Part shown: one piece after another, positions 22,938 through 35,050 of the stretch
Layout: each line of letters opens with the position of its first letter
How positions within the stretch are numbered: the stretch's first letter is position 1
NCBI GenBank assembly: GCA_018257865.1
Contig: JAEUBA010000062.1
Location: forward strand, 62,001 to 126,000
DNA length: 64,000 nt
Reading direction: 5' to 3'
Source of the DNA: Stereocaulon alpinum
Lineage: Eukaryota > Ascomycota > Lecanoromycetes > Lecanorales > Stereocaulaceae
Translations under genes and position numbers: made by a program
The notes under the pieces: generated by a model
Databases searched by the model: none
What the model saw: only the letters and a program-made list of their open reading frames with translations
What the model was told of the DNA's origin: nothing

Positions 22938-23450
22938 ATGTCGGATGCAGATTTAGAAGAAGTATGCCGTATTCCCCCTTAACTCTGGCTTTTGACTCTC
23001 GCTAAGTGTTTCATAGATCAGGAAAGGGCGGCTTGCCCAACTACAACAGCAGCAACAAGGCGGAGGCTCTAGTGGGGGTGGTGGGGAGGACAAAAAGCAG
23101 TGCGCCGATACTTACAACTCCCTGTGCCAGCGACGTAGCTGAAACCATACGGCAGACAAGAGATCGAAGCTCGCAACTCAATACTCTCCCAAATCCTCAC
23201 CCCCGAAGCCGCAGATCGTTTGGGGCGCATCCGCCTTGTCAAAGAGTCGCGTGCCACAGATGTCGAAAATAGATTGATTATGCTTGCAAGGTCACAGCAG
23301 CTGAGGAGCAAGGTTACGGAGGACCAGCTGAAAGACCTACTGGGGGCTATGGCTGAGAACGAAGAGAAAGTTGGAGGGGGCGGAGGTGGGAGGATTGTGG
23401 TGAATAGGAGGACTGATTGGGATGACGATGATGATCTACTTGATTTATAA
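22938..23450 (+). CDS. PDCD5-family protein
   Basis: Orthologue of human PDCD5 and yeast Ymr074c/Sdd2, a small helical-bundle protein that binds nucleic acid and has been linked to chaperonin function. Exons: 22938-22961, 23017-23099 and 23156-23450, giving 133 aa. The first exon has only eight codons (MSDADLEE). Then IRKGRLAQLQQQQQ, a Gly-rich loop, QEIEARNSILSQIL, and the family core ADRLGRIRLVKE, VENRLIMLARS and VTEDQLKDLLG. The C terminus has a Gly-rich spacer and an acidic end WDDDDDLLDL. The second donor is gtgcgc. It shares a short divergent promoter region with the SET gene. Confidence 0.9.
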
Positions 23451-23984
23451 AAGTACGCTGAGGGATGAGCATGGTTGGAGTCCGTGTGCATTGGAGGCGT
23501 TCACAGCGGTAGATACCAAGGATGAGGTTGATTCGCATGTAAAACGACCGTTCGCATTTATATCCATATTCGGAAAGTCTCTTTGGAAACAACATGGGCA
23601 CGACACACTATACTCAATTGAAGCTTGTGCTTTCGACCTGTTAAAGGTCGTGTGCCCGGTTGCACGACAAATCTACTCCGGATGACAAAGACGGCGCTCT
23701 ACAAAGTCAAATCTGGAAAAGTTCATGCTTATTAGGAGTGGGAAACCAGGCAGTCTGTGCTTATCGTAAGGAATACAAAGATGGCAAGCTTCATGCTCTA
23801 GAGAGGCACAGAAGGGAAACAATTTCGCCTCAGGTAATTATGGAAAGAAGCCACTCTGCGCAAAGATTACCAAAGATTGCTATGCCGAATTGTCAACATC
23901 ACCAAGAATGTCTAGAAATCGGAAACGAGCAAAGATTGACTTGCCATCGGATTGCTTAATGTTTGTTTAGCTACCGTCGGGAGG
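23451..23984. other. Convergent 3' region, no gene seen
   Basis: About 530 bp between the stops of the PDCD5 gene (+) and COQ4 (-). Only short frames without motifs. Confidence 0.4.
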
Positions 23985-24901
23985 CTAGTCTATCATCAAG
24001 CCGCTCATCTTCTCTTTCTTCTCCTTCGCCGCCTTTCTCTGCTCCCTTAGCGTCTTTCTTGTCTCCCTTAGGTCAGGCGGTCTCTCCAGTCCCAGCTCAG
24101 CCCTCAAATCAGCCACATCCCTCTCCAATTCTTCCTCCCAATAAACATTGATCACCTCCTTACTCTTCAGCCCATTGCTAATTGCCCAAGGAAGATAAGT
24201 CTGCCAGAATCTTGACCGTTCCGCTGGCTTCATCCTGGTCACAGCAAATAGACTAAGCCCTGTCATCGGCAGCAGTGTATTCGCGAACTCAAAAGCCTTC
24301 AGGGCTACCTCCCCTTCCACAAATACCGGTAGACCAGTAAGTGCATGATAGAAATCGTGAGATTCGCGATATCTTTGCATAACGTAGGCGCATTCCTCAT
24401 TATCGATATATTTGACACTGTCTCTTGTGTCTGGACTCACTCCTTCTCTATCTAGCCAGCCCACGTAGGCGCGCCCTACGCTGTTATCAGGCAGTGCGCG
24501 GAGCTTCTCAACGGACATAGTTTTGGATGTTATGCGTGGGCGGTCTCGGAGTATTCGTCTGCCGGTAGGATTGGAGAGCATAGCATCTCGAAGACGGTAG
24601 ATGAAGTAGGGTGTTGCGGTTGTTTCACCTAGTGCAGCAATCAAGTCTAATGAGAAGAGTCAATAAAGGGATGATAGAGCACGCTGTAACCAGACATGCC
24701 TCCGCGCCTTGGATTGAGCAGAGACATGACAGCAGAACCTGCTGCCAGTACACCTCGCTCGAAGACATTGAGAGGTACGTGGCCTTCATAGTTTGGGCGT
24801 GGTCGATTGAGCACTGAAAAGGCTCTAGTGGGAGCAAGGAAGGTAGCTCTAACGGAGGCAGGTAGACTTAAAAATCTCTTTGTGGCTGAAGAATTTGCCA
24901 T
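23985..24901 (-). CDS. COQ4: Coq4, ubiquinone biosynthesis
   Basis: Matrix-side inner-membrane protein that organises the coenzyme Q synthome and is needed for C1 decarboxylation/hydroxylation of the ring. Two exons, 24901-24700 and 24646-23985, give 287 aa. The N terminus (MANSSATKRFLSLPASVRATF) is a typical mitochondrial presequence. Family landmarks: NYEGHVPLNVFERG, AALGETT, GRRILRDRPRI, the metal-binding HDxxH as ESHDFYH followed by a downstream Glu in FVEGEVALKAFEF, and NVYWEEELE near the C terminus. The tail is Lys-rich. The single intron uses a GC donor (GGAG|gcatgt) with a normal attag acceptor; no GT donor keeps the phase. Confidence 0.93.
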
Positions 24902-26071
24902 CGAACTTGATAGAGAGTCGCCTTCCTCGGGTCAACCATGGATATTGACGTTGCCAAGGCATATGTCTTGGCACGGCACGCGATGGAAGTCAAGTCTTCC
25001 CGCTAGCGGGATGGCGCCCCTTGACCTTACATGAATCTAAAGGATGACGACTCTCTGCTATTGGATGAACGGCCTCAGGGAAGGACTTAGAGAAGACTCG
25101 TGAAGGTTCTGACTCTGACAGATAGGGGCTGTGCTGCCGCAGTGAATGGTGACTTGGGCGGCTATTTCTACCCGCATGGAGATGCTCTGTGCTTGCCCCC
25201 TTCATAAAGAGGGAGAATTATAGGTAGGCTCGACTATTGACGTCGGTACTCGATGGTCCTCATATCCGAACGCCATTTATAACCAGGGCTGTGAACGCGC
25301 AGGAACAAAGCCTGTGATATGAGGTAGCTTTCATGAATTGCCTGTGGCAACCGTCCACATGAAACACACTCAGGCTGAAAGCTGCATATGACATTGCATT
25401 AGAAGCAAAGGCCCCTCGGAAAGTATGGTCAGGATGTCTCTTCATGACCACCCAGTAGCAGAAGACAGATATCGTATTTTGAGACTTTCCGTGATCTGAT
25501 CTGCAGTGGTGTTGCCGGCCCCGGAACGCAAGCGGAGAAGAAATTGATAAACTGGCGCTAGTGAATAATCCTACGGTACAGAGGCAAGCCGCTTTCCCTA
25601 AAGAAAGCCAAACGGCTGATTGCTTGATCACTCCTCATCATCATCGGCCTCCACCTCGTTCATTTCACATGATAACACATTCATAATCAGATTGTCACTC
25701 ATTTAACCATCGCAAACCTGGTTTTGATGGGATCATTGCTGGACATGACTGCAGCTAATGGCTCGCATGTAATTGCCTAGCCTACCGTGCTGCGGGCTAT
25801 CACGCAGCTGCATCCCCCCATGCTGGACTATTACCACACCACCCCGACTCTATAATTCGGCACAGACTTGACACGACAGCTTTCTCCTGCTACTTACCTA
25901 CCGTCCGATCCATACGCGACACGTCAAAATTTGACGGTAGGAATCTGCAAGCTTGCAGGCCTATATCATACAATTGTCGGAAATTCAACAAACATACCTC
26001 AAAAGGTCCTCTCAAGGCGTAAAGCAAATCATTTTGGGCCCATGCCGAAGAACACAATATCTTGAACGAAT
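24902..26071. other. Divergent intergenic region, COQ4 to SEC2
   Basis: About 1.17 kb upstream of both genes. No gene recognised; a 123-codon minus frame at 25260-25631 lacks motifs. A tataattcgg block near 25851 sits about 220 bp upstream of the SEC2 ATG and could be a core promoter element. Confidence 0.35.
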
Positions 26072-28244
26072 ATGGCAACTGTCACAATGGCGCCTGGGTT
26101 ACCGGCTTCCCAGTCAGAGGGTTCTCTCAGCACTTTACCGGATCCACGAAGCCATCTCGCAAGCCTCGACATCTCAAGAAGTAACTCAACATCCCCTCAA
26201 CATCCAGAGCTCAGCAACGAGGTCGCAACCCTCAGCAACAAACTGATCCGTGCGATAAATCACCAGACTGATCTCGACGACACTCTTAACGCGACGCGGC
26301 ATGAATTGGAGGCAGCACAGGAGCGTCTGCGGCAGCTGGAACCGGCAGTGCAAGAACACAGATCCTTAGTCGCAAACGGTATACTGGTCAGGAGTTCAGA
26401 TGTGGAGGTAGAGCTTGTGAGGCTCAAGACAGCGCTAGCTGATGAGAGGAGGCAGAGGGTTAGGGCAGAGAACGAAAAGAAAGGCATTGAGCAAGAGCTG
26501 GAGACTTTGACTACTGCCCTGTTCGAGGAAGCTAATGAGGTGAGCTAGTGACTCTACATTTGCAGGAGCGAGAACTAATATTGCATAGATGGTTGCGGCT
26601 GCACGGAAAGACGCCCGCAAAGAGCGTGAGCCTCTGGAAAAGCGCAATGAACAGCTTCAAGCCCAACTAAATGATGCTGAGCTCCTGCTTGCGTCACATC
26701 AAGAACAGCTCGCTGAACTCAAGGCGGCCATGCAGGACAAACCAGCCCCTCGCAATGATTTAGACATAGACACCAACGCCTCCACTGCACCATCGACACC
26801 AGCTCCAGACAATCAGGACCACATGAGTCGCATATTCGATGCGTTGAACTTATCGCCTACTACTCCTGGGAGCGATGAAATCTCACCGGCTCCGCCGACA
26901 AGCTTCACACATCTTATCCATCCGGTTCTACGAACAGACGTTCAGGCCTATGAAGACTTTCGTTTGCTGCTGGAAGTTTCCCGTAAATCTCAGCCCTCAA
27001 GTCGCGTAACGAGTGCAACTTTCAGTGGCCTCGGCATTGGTAATCTAGCTAATCGTGACCATTCTCAACTCCCGGAGCGGATGCCGTCCACGGGGTCAAC
27101 ATCATCCCTCTCGACCTCAAACATCTATCAGTCATCTCCCAGCACTCCTAACCTTCCTTCGTCCGCAAACTCCAGCTTCTCAGGCCGAGACACACCAGTC
27201 ATAGGAATGCCGTTGAAAGAGACACCCTTTTACAAGCGTGCGCTCACGGAAGATCTTGAGCCTACATTACGTCTCGATACCGCACCTGGTCTGTCTTGGC
27301 TCGCAAGACGGACAGTCATCAACAGTATGTGTGAAGGAAAGTTGATCGTGGAACCAATACCATCCGCCGCCAGACTCTACCACCCTCCCTGTACGCTTTG
27401 CGGCGAGCAAGGACGTGATCAAAAACATGGCCGAACCCATCGTTTCCGGACAAGCGAGAGCGAGACAGCCCAGAGGTATCCACTTTGCAATTACTGCTTG
27501 GGTAGAGTCCGAGCCTCATGCGATTTCATCGGTTTTTTGAGAATGATCAAAGACGGTCACTGGCGAACCGACGGGGTGCAAGCAGAAGCTTTGGCCTGGG
27601 AAGAGAGCGTGCGCCTCCGAGAACAAATGTTCTGGTCAAGGATTGGTGGTGGAGTTGTTCCCGCTTTCTTGCGTGCTCGAGAGGATACACCCAGAAGTTC
27701 AGTCGAAGAAGAGAAGACTACTTCCACCTTCGCGGACTCGCAAACTAGCTTGGGTAGTCAAGATGCGAAACCCGAGAAACCGTCGCCTCTTGCACAAGAG
27801 ACGAAGCTAAATGAACCCGAGCCAGTTGCCCAAGATACTCCACTTGATTCGCCTGCGCCCCAAAAGCCAGAGCCAAAAGTTGAACAGGCACCACCGGCAT
27901 CGCCCAACGAAATCAAGCCTGATCGACCTTCGGTTCTTGATAGATTGGACTCACGCGAAGCCAGCGGCGACAAATTCGCCCTTAATCGAAGCCAGTCCCG
28001 TCCTCGCGGACTTAGTGGTACAGAGCCTAGTGGGAAAGGATCGGTAGCTAAAAGGGCAGCGATGTTCGAGAGGACCACGACGCAGGAAGCTGCTTCCAAT
28101 CAACTACAGGCTAATCTCAACGACTCCATTAGAGCCAGATCGCCTGGTAAAGGCAGATCACCGTCTCCAGCAGTGAGAGTTGATGCGACCGGGAAGCCTC
28201 GCCAAGAGACTCCAGGCAATGTTCCCGGTTCTTTCGACTTCTAA
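26072..28244 (+). CDS. SEC2: Sec2-type Rab GEF
   Basis: Guanine-nucleotide exchange factor for the Rab Sec4/SrgA on secretory vesicles, central to tip growth. Two exons, 26072-26539 and 26589-28244, give 707 aa. The N-terminal half is a long parallel coiled coil; the GEF core KKGIEQELETLTTALFEEANEMV spans the exon junction near residue 157. A Ser/Thr-rich linker is followed by ETPFYKRALTEDLEPTLRL and a Cys-rich module (about 420-470) with PPCTLCG, HGRTHRFR, LCNYCLGRVRASCDFI and LRMIKDGHW. This resembles the C-terminal domain of human Rabin8 (C..SG, HRIR, CRARI.AVCNFF). The last 200 residues are Pro/Ser/Lys-rich and disordered. Confidence 0.87.
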
Positions 28245-28755
28245 GGCGGCGTATCCATGCCGCATCTCCAACACGGTTCTCGTTCCATTTTCAGCCTTCT
28301 TACATTCGTTCGATTCACGGACATAGCATTGTCTTCACAACAAATATTTCATGGACTGGCAAGCAACAGCATCTTCATCGAAACATGGTTTTTATCTTAT
28401 CATAAGCTCGGCTCCAGGACAACAGGAGCCGCGGTCTCGGAGCATTCGTGCACTCAAAAGGCGTTATACAAGCGACGGATGGACGTTACGGACAAAAGCG
28501 CAAATGAATGGGACAGGGAAAGGGATGAGTGGTCATGTAGAAACGACGCATGAGCGATCTAATTGTAACAGTACGCTAAAGCATTGATATCATGTCAATA
28601 GATAGAAATACAGAACTTGATTTTGGGCCTCAGTCAACGAGCAGGCTTGTATGTCAAGAATATTTTCAGGTTATGCAATAAGAATAAGATACTGTATCTC
28701 CTTCCCACGAAGTCCAAGCACCTGTGCTCAAACCAACACCAACGCCCCTCCCAAC
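28245..28755. other. Convergent 3' region, no gene seen
   Basis: Between the SEC2 stop (+) and the SF3a1 stop (-). Short frames only; consistent with two facing 3' UTRs. Confidence 0.4.
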
Positions 28756-30441
28756 CTACGATTTATACTTTGTATGGATCTGCCTTATCTGCTCCTCAAT
28801 ATTCATCCCCTGCATCCTCTCCATATCCTTCCCCTTGTCCAATTGCCCATCATAACTCAACGCCGCTCTCTTTCTCCGCTGTTGTTCCTCCTCACTAATC
28901 ACAGGCTGCCCTGTAACGCCGTCGAAGACATCTGAGCGCTGTGATGCAAGACGCTTTAGGTTGGCTGCTACGTCGGAGGTGGAGAGGTTGGTTGTTTGGG
29001 CGCGAAGGTCGGATTTTTGGCGTTGTTCTTTCCAACGGGGGTCGAGGAGTTCGACTGGAGGGGTGGATTAGTACATTCTCGCAAAGTGATGGACGGAGAT
29101 AAGGGAGTGGAAGGGGAGAAAGGTAGGCTTACTCTTCATATGATGCTCCAACTCATCGTATGGGATCTGCTGTTTGCAATTAGGACACAATGCCATTTGC
29201 ACATTCTGTCTCTTTGCTTGAGCACGAGGAACGTAATCATTCCTAATCCGCATGGGCTGTCCTGCACCACCTTTAGCAGCCGCTTGAGCTGCCTGAGCCG
29301 CTTCTCGTGCTTGACTGCGTTCGGCGATCGCCCGCTCTTCATCGTCTGCTTGTGCGGAGACTGGTATCGGTTGAGTATGTTGGTAGTCCATTGTTTGCGG
29401 TTGTTGGTTCTCATATGGGTTGAAGGCTGGTGGTGGCATGGCGTAGGACTGCTGCTGCTGCTGCTGTTGTTGCTGCTGGTTGTAGAAGAGACTGTAGTCG
29501 TCGGCTGAGGGCATTGCTTCTTCGATACGGCGGTCGTGAGGCTGTAATGACATGGCTCCTTTTTGCTCTAACGATGCAGACTGGAGATCGTTCAGCGATG
29601 TAGGGGGAGGTAGGTCGGCTTGGTCGTCTGCTTCTTCGAAGAGGACCGTTTCGACAACAACGAAATCGTGCCAATCGATTTGGGCATATTCCAACTTTTC
29701 TTTCTCTGCCTCCTCTTCCTTCTTTTGTTTTTGCTCTTCTTGAAATTTGACCCACTCGGCCCGTTGTTTCGCACGGCCCAGAATATGGAACTTGTCTTTT
29801 ACATTCTCCTCCAACTCCCGCATCCGAGCTCTCTTGGCCTTCTCCCCATCGGCACTGGCAGACTGTAATAACAAGGTATATTGGTCAACTAACCGGCTGA
29901 AAAACTGATAGAGGGAATGTTGAGGCCTCAAAAAGTCGAACTGGTAATTTCGGGTCTCTTTCTGAGAAAGGGTGGTCATGAATGATCTTCCGTTCTTGGC
30001 CACAAACAAGGCTGTTAATCTCACTACATCGAGATCCTGAGCGCTGATGTTAGGCATTCGAGCAGAAAAATGAAAGTCTGGCGGTGCTGCCGGACCTTTT
30101 GGTTTCTCTGGTTCTTGCGCTAGAGCAACCTCACCAGCTCTGCCTGCCGAAACTGCTGTGCCTCTCCCTTCCCTGACTTCCTCTAGACGCCATGCATAGA
30201 ATGGATAATATGCATCATTGGCGCTCAAAAATGAGAATTTTGGGTTGTGCTTTTCCTTCTCTCGAATTCTATCCTCGAAGGCTGGACCGTTTCGGGCGAC
30301 ATATCCGGCAGTCTTCTCGACGATTGATCTGATATCCCTTGGGGGGAGGACCACACCCGCAGGCGGTTTGTTCACTTCATCTGGAAGTGTTGGAAGTGTA
30401 GGAGTGGCAGGACTGTCAACGATTGTCGCTGACGGAGCCAT
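28756..30441 (-). CDS. SF3A1: SF3a subunit 1 (Prp21/SF3A1), U2 snRNP
   Basis: Spliceosomal SF3a subunit that helps U2 snRNP bind the branch site. Two exons, 30441-29133 and 29054-28756, give 535 aa. It has two SURP modules: the first around residues 35-95 (IVEKTAGYVARNGPAFEDRI, FSFLSANDAYYPFYAWRL), the second around 135-195 (DVVRLTALFVAKNGRSFM, FDFLRPQHSLYQFFSRLVDQY). A charged helix follows (ENVKDKFHILGRAKQRAEWVKF) and then a poly-Gln run. CPNCKQQIPYDELEHHMKIELLDPRW near 415-445 is the conserved C-terminal element; the intron lies inside it. Unlike metazoan SF3A1, no ubiquitin-like domain is visible at the C terminus, as in yeasts. Confidence 0.92.
29450..29483 (-). repeat. CAG/CAA trinucleotide repeat, poly-Gln
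   Basis: A (CTG)n/(TTG)n run on the plus strand encodes about ten consecutive glutamines in SF3a1 on the minus strand. The mixture of CAG and CAA codons interrupts the pure repeat. Confidence 0.85.
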
Positions 30442-30974
30442 AGCAGATTAGACTCCTGGACGCTGTCCTTTCGTTCGGTATATTTCACCTCCACATTCTC
30501 TGAACTCAGAAAATCCACAGACTTCGACTTCGCTTCGACGTTCCGGAAACGTGGCAATTTACTCAGCTTTGCTCGCGTTAAGGTGATTAATGGAGTTGAG
30601 GCTGCTTTTGCATGAACCTAGTGGAAGGTCTATGGCATCGGAATGTCGGTGCCACGGCTCTACTAGCGCCGACGTTGGATCTCGAGATAAGGCTGAGTGC
30701 AGATCAGCTTTCGTGGCCTGTAAAGTTACAGAGTCGAAGAAACTCTCCCTTCTTCTCACAACCTTCCTTCTCGTGTTCAGAGGGCAACGACTTCGTCTTT
30801 TTACTATGCAGTAATGCAACTTGGTTCAGCGCTTCTTACACTCTTTCACCCTGTTGCCTGACTTTTCCCATCCCTTTCTTTTACAACAAGGAGTTGCCCC
30901 AACGCCAGCGCTTTTCCTGCGCAGAGAGTAGCCATAAGCTGCTACGGCTCTAACACGACCCACATTTACCGATC
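30442..30974. other. Divergent promoter region, SF3A1 to PMT
   Basis: 533 bp between the start codons of the two genes. No coding exon recognised; expected to hold both promoters and 5' UTRs. Confidence 0.4.
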
Positions 30975-33959
30975 ATGACTCCAAGGACCCCCTCAAAGTC
31001 ACGTGGTGACGAGAAAGAAGTCGGTCGACCACGCAATGGCACTACAAAGGGAAAGCCCACGGATTACACTTCCCATGGAGTTACCGACAACGACATCTTC
31101 ATGCTTCCTTCCTCAGACTTCCAATTACTGGGACTGCTCACTGTTGTTGCTGCTGTGGTTCGACTCTTTAGAATATACCAGCCCAGCAGCGTCGTCTTCG
31201 ACGAAGTCCAGTAGGCTTACAACGCTGTCTATGGAGAGGAAGCACTAGGGCTAATTGTGTGTACAGCTTCGGTGGTTTCGCTTCGAAATACATCAAAGGC
31301 AAATTCTTTATGGATGTCCACCCTCCGTTAGCGAAATTACTTCTGACACTTGCGGGATGGATGGCTGGCTTTGATGGAGAGTTCGATTTCAAAGACATCG
31401 GGAAGGATTATCTGGAGCCCGGTGTACCATACGTGGCTATGAGGCTGTTGCCTGCTGTAATGGGTGTACTGACTGTCCCAATGATATTCTTGACGTTGAA
31501 GGCAGCCGGATGTCGGACGATGACTGCGGCATTGGGTGCTGGAATGGTCATCTTTGGTAGGGTTGTATTCACAAGTTTTTTTCTTCTCGAGGCTGACAGA
31601 TCTTGCAGAAAATGGCCTGCTCACCCAATCACGCCTCATTCTTCTGGATTCACCCCTGATCGCCTTCACAGCTTTCACAGCGTTAGCTTGGACTTGCTTC
31701 ACGAACCAACATGAGCAAGGACCCTCCAAGGCTTTCGATCCGAGCTGGTGGTTCTGGCTTGCTGCGACCGGATTTGGCCTTGGTGCTACGGTCAGTGTGA
31801 AATGGGTCGGCCTATTTACCATTGCTTGGGTTGGAACCTTGACGATTGTCCAACTGTGGGTTCTGCTTGGAGACAACAAAAACGTCACTGTTGTAAGTCA
31901 ATTTGGGTTGTCTTCTGGGGAAGGAATTGGCACTGACGTTTTCCAACAGCGCTTATGGTTTAAGCACTTCCTCGCGCGCTTCTTCTGTCTGATCATCATT
32001 CCTGTGACCTTCTACATCACGTTGTTCGGGATCCATTTCCTCTGTCTCGTCAATCCAGGTGATGGTGATGGGTTTATGTCATCTGAATTCCAGGCTACCT
32101 TGAATTCGAAGGCAATGCAGGACGTGCCGGTCGACGTGATGATGGGGAGTCGGGTCAGCATTCGACACCACAACACTCATGGAGGGTATTTACACTCACA
32201 CAATTCCATGTACCCCACCGGAAGCAAGCAACAACAAATTACGCTATACCCTCACAAAGACGAGAACAATGTCTGGCTGCTCGAAAATCAGACCCAGCCA
32301 CTTGGCTTGAACGGAGAAGAGATCAAGGGCGTCAAAGCTTGGGACGACATTGAGCCTGTCAGTATTGTAGACGGAAGTATTCTTCGGCTGTATCACGTTG
32401 TCACCGATCGACGACTGCACTCACATGATGTCCGCCCTCCCGTCAGTGAGGCCGACTGGCAGAACGAAGTCTCTGCTTATGGCTACGAGGGGTTTGAGGG
32501 TGACGCTAACGATCTTTTCCGTGTTGAGATTGTCAAATCGCTATCGGACGGAGCATTGGCTAAGACGCAAGTACGCACCATTGAGACAAAGTTTAAGCTT
32601 GTCCACGTAATGACTGGCTGCTCGCTATTCTCCCATAAAGTCAAGCTTCCAGACTGGGGGTTTGAGCAACAGGAAGTTACATGTGCTAAACAGGGTACCC
32701 TTCCGAACAGCATTTGGTATGTTGAACAAAATGAGCATCCTAAGCTTGGCACAGATGCGGAAAAAGTCAACTACAAGAATCCTGGATTTCTGGGCAAATT
32801 CTGGGAACTTCAGAAGGTCATGTGGACCACGAACGCTGGCCTTGTAGAGTCTCACGCCTGGGACTCAAGACCGCCCTCTTGGCCGATCTTGCGCCGTGGG
32901 ATCAACTTCTGGGGAAAAGACCACCGTCAAATCTATCTCCTCGGCAATCCAATCATCTGGTGGTCTTCAACAGTCGCTGTCGGCATCTACATCGTTTTCA
33001 AAGGCTTGTCCGTCCTCCGCTGGCAACGAGGGTTCAACGATTACGACAACGTCAACTTTAAGCGCTTCGACTATGAAATTGGGATGTCAGTGCTGGGCTG
33101 GGCTTTCCACTACTTCCCCTTCTACCTGATGCAGCGTCAGCTCTTCCTGCATCACTACTTCCCAGCCCTTTATTTTGCCATCATCACCATGTGCCAAGTG
33201 TACGACTTCGCGACCAATCGTGTTGGAGGCGCCTTTGGGGTAAAAGATACTCCTGCGATTGGAAGGACTGGCATTGTAGCTTTCTTGGCTGCTAGCATTG
33301 TCGCATTTACCCTTTACGCTCCTCTGTCCTACGGTAATCCTTGGACCCAACAGGCTTGTCAAAGCGTCAAACTCTTCGACACGTGGGACTTTGACTGCAA
33401 TGCATTCCATACCGATGTAAGTACCTATGACTTCACAGAAACTTCTTGAAACCATGCCAACTGACCACTTCTCCAGCTCGATCAATATAAAATAATTCAA
33501 CCTAGCAGCAACATTGAGCCGACCGCGGCTCCTGAGGTGCCTGCTGGTGGGCAGAAGAAGCCACCGCCAGCAGAACATGTCACACCTCAAGCCTCTGTAG
33601 ACCAGGCATCGATCCACCGGGAGGAAAAGATAGAATATAGGGACCAAGATGGTAATCTTCTCGACGAAGAGCAAGTTGCCGAACTTGAAGGCAAAGTATC
33701 CTTTCAAACCCGCTATGAGACGAGGACGAAAGTGATTGATGCCGATGGCAACGAGATTGAAGAAAGCTCCGCAGGAACAGCGCCACCGCATCCCGCAGAT
33801 CGAGAACCTGAGACCGCCGCTGATCAACCAGAGGATGATGGAAGGGATTATCCAGCTACAGCAAGCCCTGAAGATGACCAACGAAAGGAAAGGTCCGTAA
33901 AGAAGAACAATGATGGTAAACCAAGACCGGCAAGCGAGGCGAAAGATGCCACGAAGTGA
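30975..33959 (+). CDS. Protein O-mannosyltransferase, PMT family (probably Pmt1)
   Basis: ER multi-pass enzyme that transfers mannose from dolichyl-phosphate mannose to Ser/Thr of secretory proteins. Exons: 30975-31210, 31267-31556, 31609-31892, 31950-33416 and 33477-33959, giving 919 aa. The first luminal loop has VVFDEVHFGG (catalytic Asp-Glu) and FFMDVHPPLAK. Several TM segments follow (LLTVVAAVVRLF, LIAFTAFTALAW, FWLAATGFGLG, FFCLIIIPVTF). The central luminal MIR region (about 325-520) includes VSIRHHNTHGGYLHSH, LRLYHVVTDRRLHSHD and FKLVHVMTGCSLFSH. C-terminal TMs include FHYFPFYLMQRQLFLHHYFPALYF. A long acidic tail has KIEYRDQDGNLL. The tail and the loop suggest the Pmt1 subfamily; Pmt2 is the alternative. 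Confidence 0.9.
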
Positions 33960-34489
33960 TTAGTCGGAGTTCTGTAATGCTATGTATACTAGCCAGCGTC
34001 AAGCGTGAACAGTTTTCCATGGATTGTCTAAATAAACCATGACACATGAGGATCAAGCACATGTACAACAGAGCTTTCGGTTTCGGTCCTAGACAGCGTG
34101 ATGTTCTAGCTCTTGTAGAGCGAGAACACCGATTTGTTGGCAAACCAGAAGCTGGAGAAGCATTCAGCACAGGGGACTGCGAGCACGGAGAGTGTCCATG
34201 CCAGGTCTGCTGACCCACAGTCTGAGTCTATTCCATGATTCACCCTAGATTTCTCCTACTATCTCACTTTAAAAAGTCTTTTGATATTCGCACTAGCTTG
34301 ACAGAGATCAGGCTATGTCTTTAGTACAATCTAGAAATGTCCATAGCTCACGTTGACTCTCTAAGTATCAGCTGGCACACTCGAACGATTCAAGTCGTTA
34401 ACGCCACAATCACAGGCTTGATTGTTTCTATGTACAGCCTGGCCCGGATCTTCGCTCTATAATCCAAAGACGACACTTGAGAGCGAGCT
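33960..34489. other. Convergent 3' region, no gene seen
   Basis: Between the PMT stop (+) and the stop of the 153-aa protein gene (-). No coding signature on either strand. Confidence 0.4.
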
Positions 34490-35050
34490 CTAGTATCCAT
34501 CCTTACCATACTTGTTGAATTGATCGTGGAGTTTCTGGAACTGTGTCAGCATGAACATCTGGCATGTCAACATGACTAACCTACCTTTGGCAAAGTCACA
34601 TTCGGTACAATCACACTGTGAAGCGCACTAGGTGCATCTTTGGGCGTCTTGGTCTTATCTCCACCCGGATGATACTGGTACTTGAAGCTTCCACCATCTG
34701 CTCCGTCACCCTTCGAGTCTGTTTGCCACGGCATTGATCCTGGCGCCATGCTGACAGGAGCCTCGGATGAGGACGCTGTGGGTTTCCGTCCAAAATAGTA
34801 ACCAGCCATGCCGAAGGCGCCTGTCATGATGGTGAGGAGGATCTAGATTCAATATTAGGTGAGAGCTTCACTTCTAGGTCGACGATGGTAGGTATACGTA
34901 TAACTCAGGATCTCTCTTTGCTCCTTTTTGCAATACACTTTGCTTTCCCTTGCCTGTCGCGGCATGGTTGGCGGCCTTGTTGGCTGACGTTGCAGCTCCC
35001 TTCACGGCTTGGCCTACCTTTCCGGCCGTCCGGCCTGCTGCTGCTGACAT
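34490..35050 (-). CDS. Small single-TM protein, probably mitochondrial
   Basis: Not firmly recognised. Exons: 35050-34898, 34842-34585 and 34540-34490, giving 153 aa. The N terminus is Ala/Lys-rich and acid-poor (MSAAAGRTAGKVGQAVKGAA), like a mitochondrial leader. One hydrophobic segment near residues 50-66 (YILLTIMTGAFGMAGYYFG) follows KRDPEL. After it come FKYQYHPGGD, KDAPSALHSVIVPNVTLPK and a short C-terminal amphipathic end HDQFNKYGKDGY. The order Lys-rich leader, DPEL, one TM, then a short soluble tail recalls B12D/NDUFA4-like proteins of the respiratory chain, but that is only an inference from layout. Similar proteins appear conserved across filamentous ascomycetes as far as I recall. 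Divergent from ERF2. Confidence 0.7.

Noticed and set aside
29068..29508. Plus-strand frame of 170 codons over SF3A1 with hydrophobic runs
   Set aside because: Antisense to the poly-Gln and Pro/Gln-rich part of SF3a1; its leucine runs are just CTG repeats read on the other strand.
33087..33881. 264-codon minus-strand frame opposite the PMT C terminus
   Set aside because: Antisense shadow of a well-supported PMT exon; no motif.
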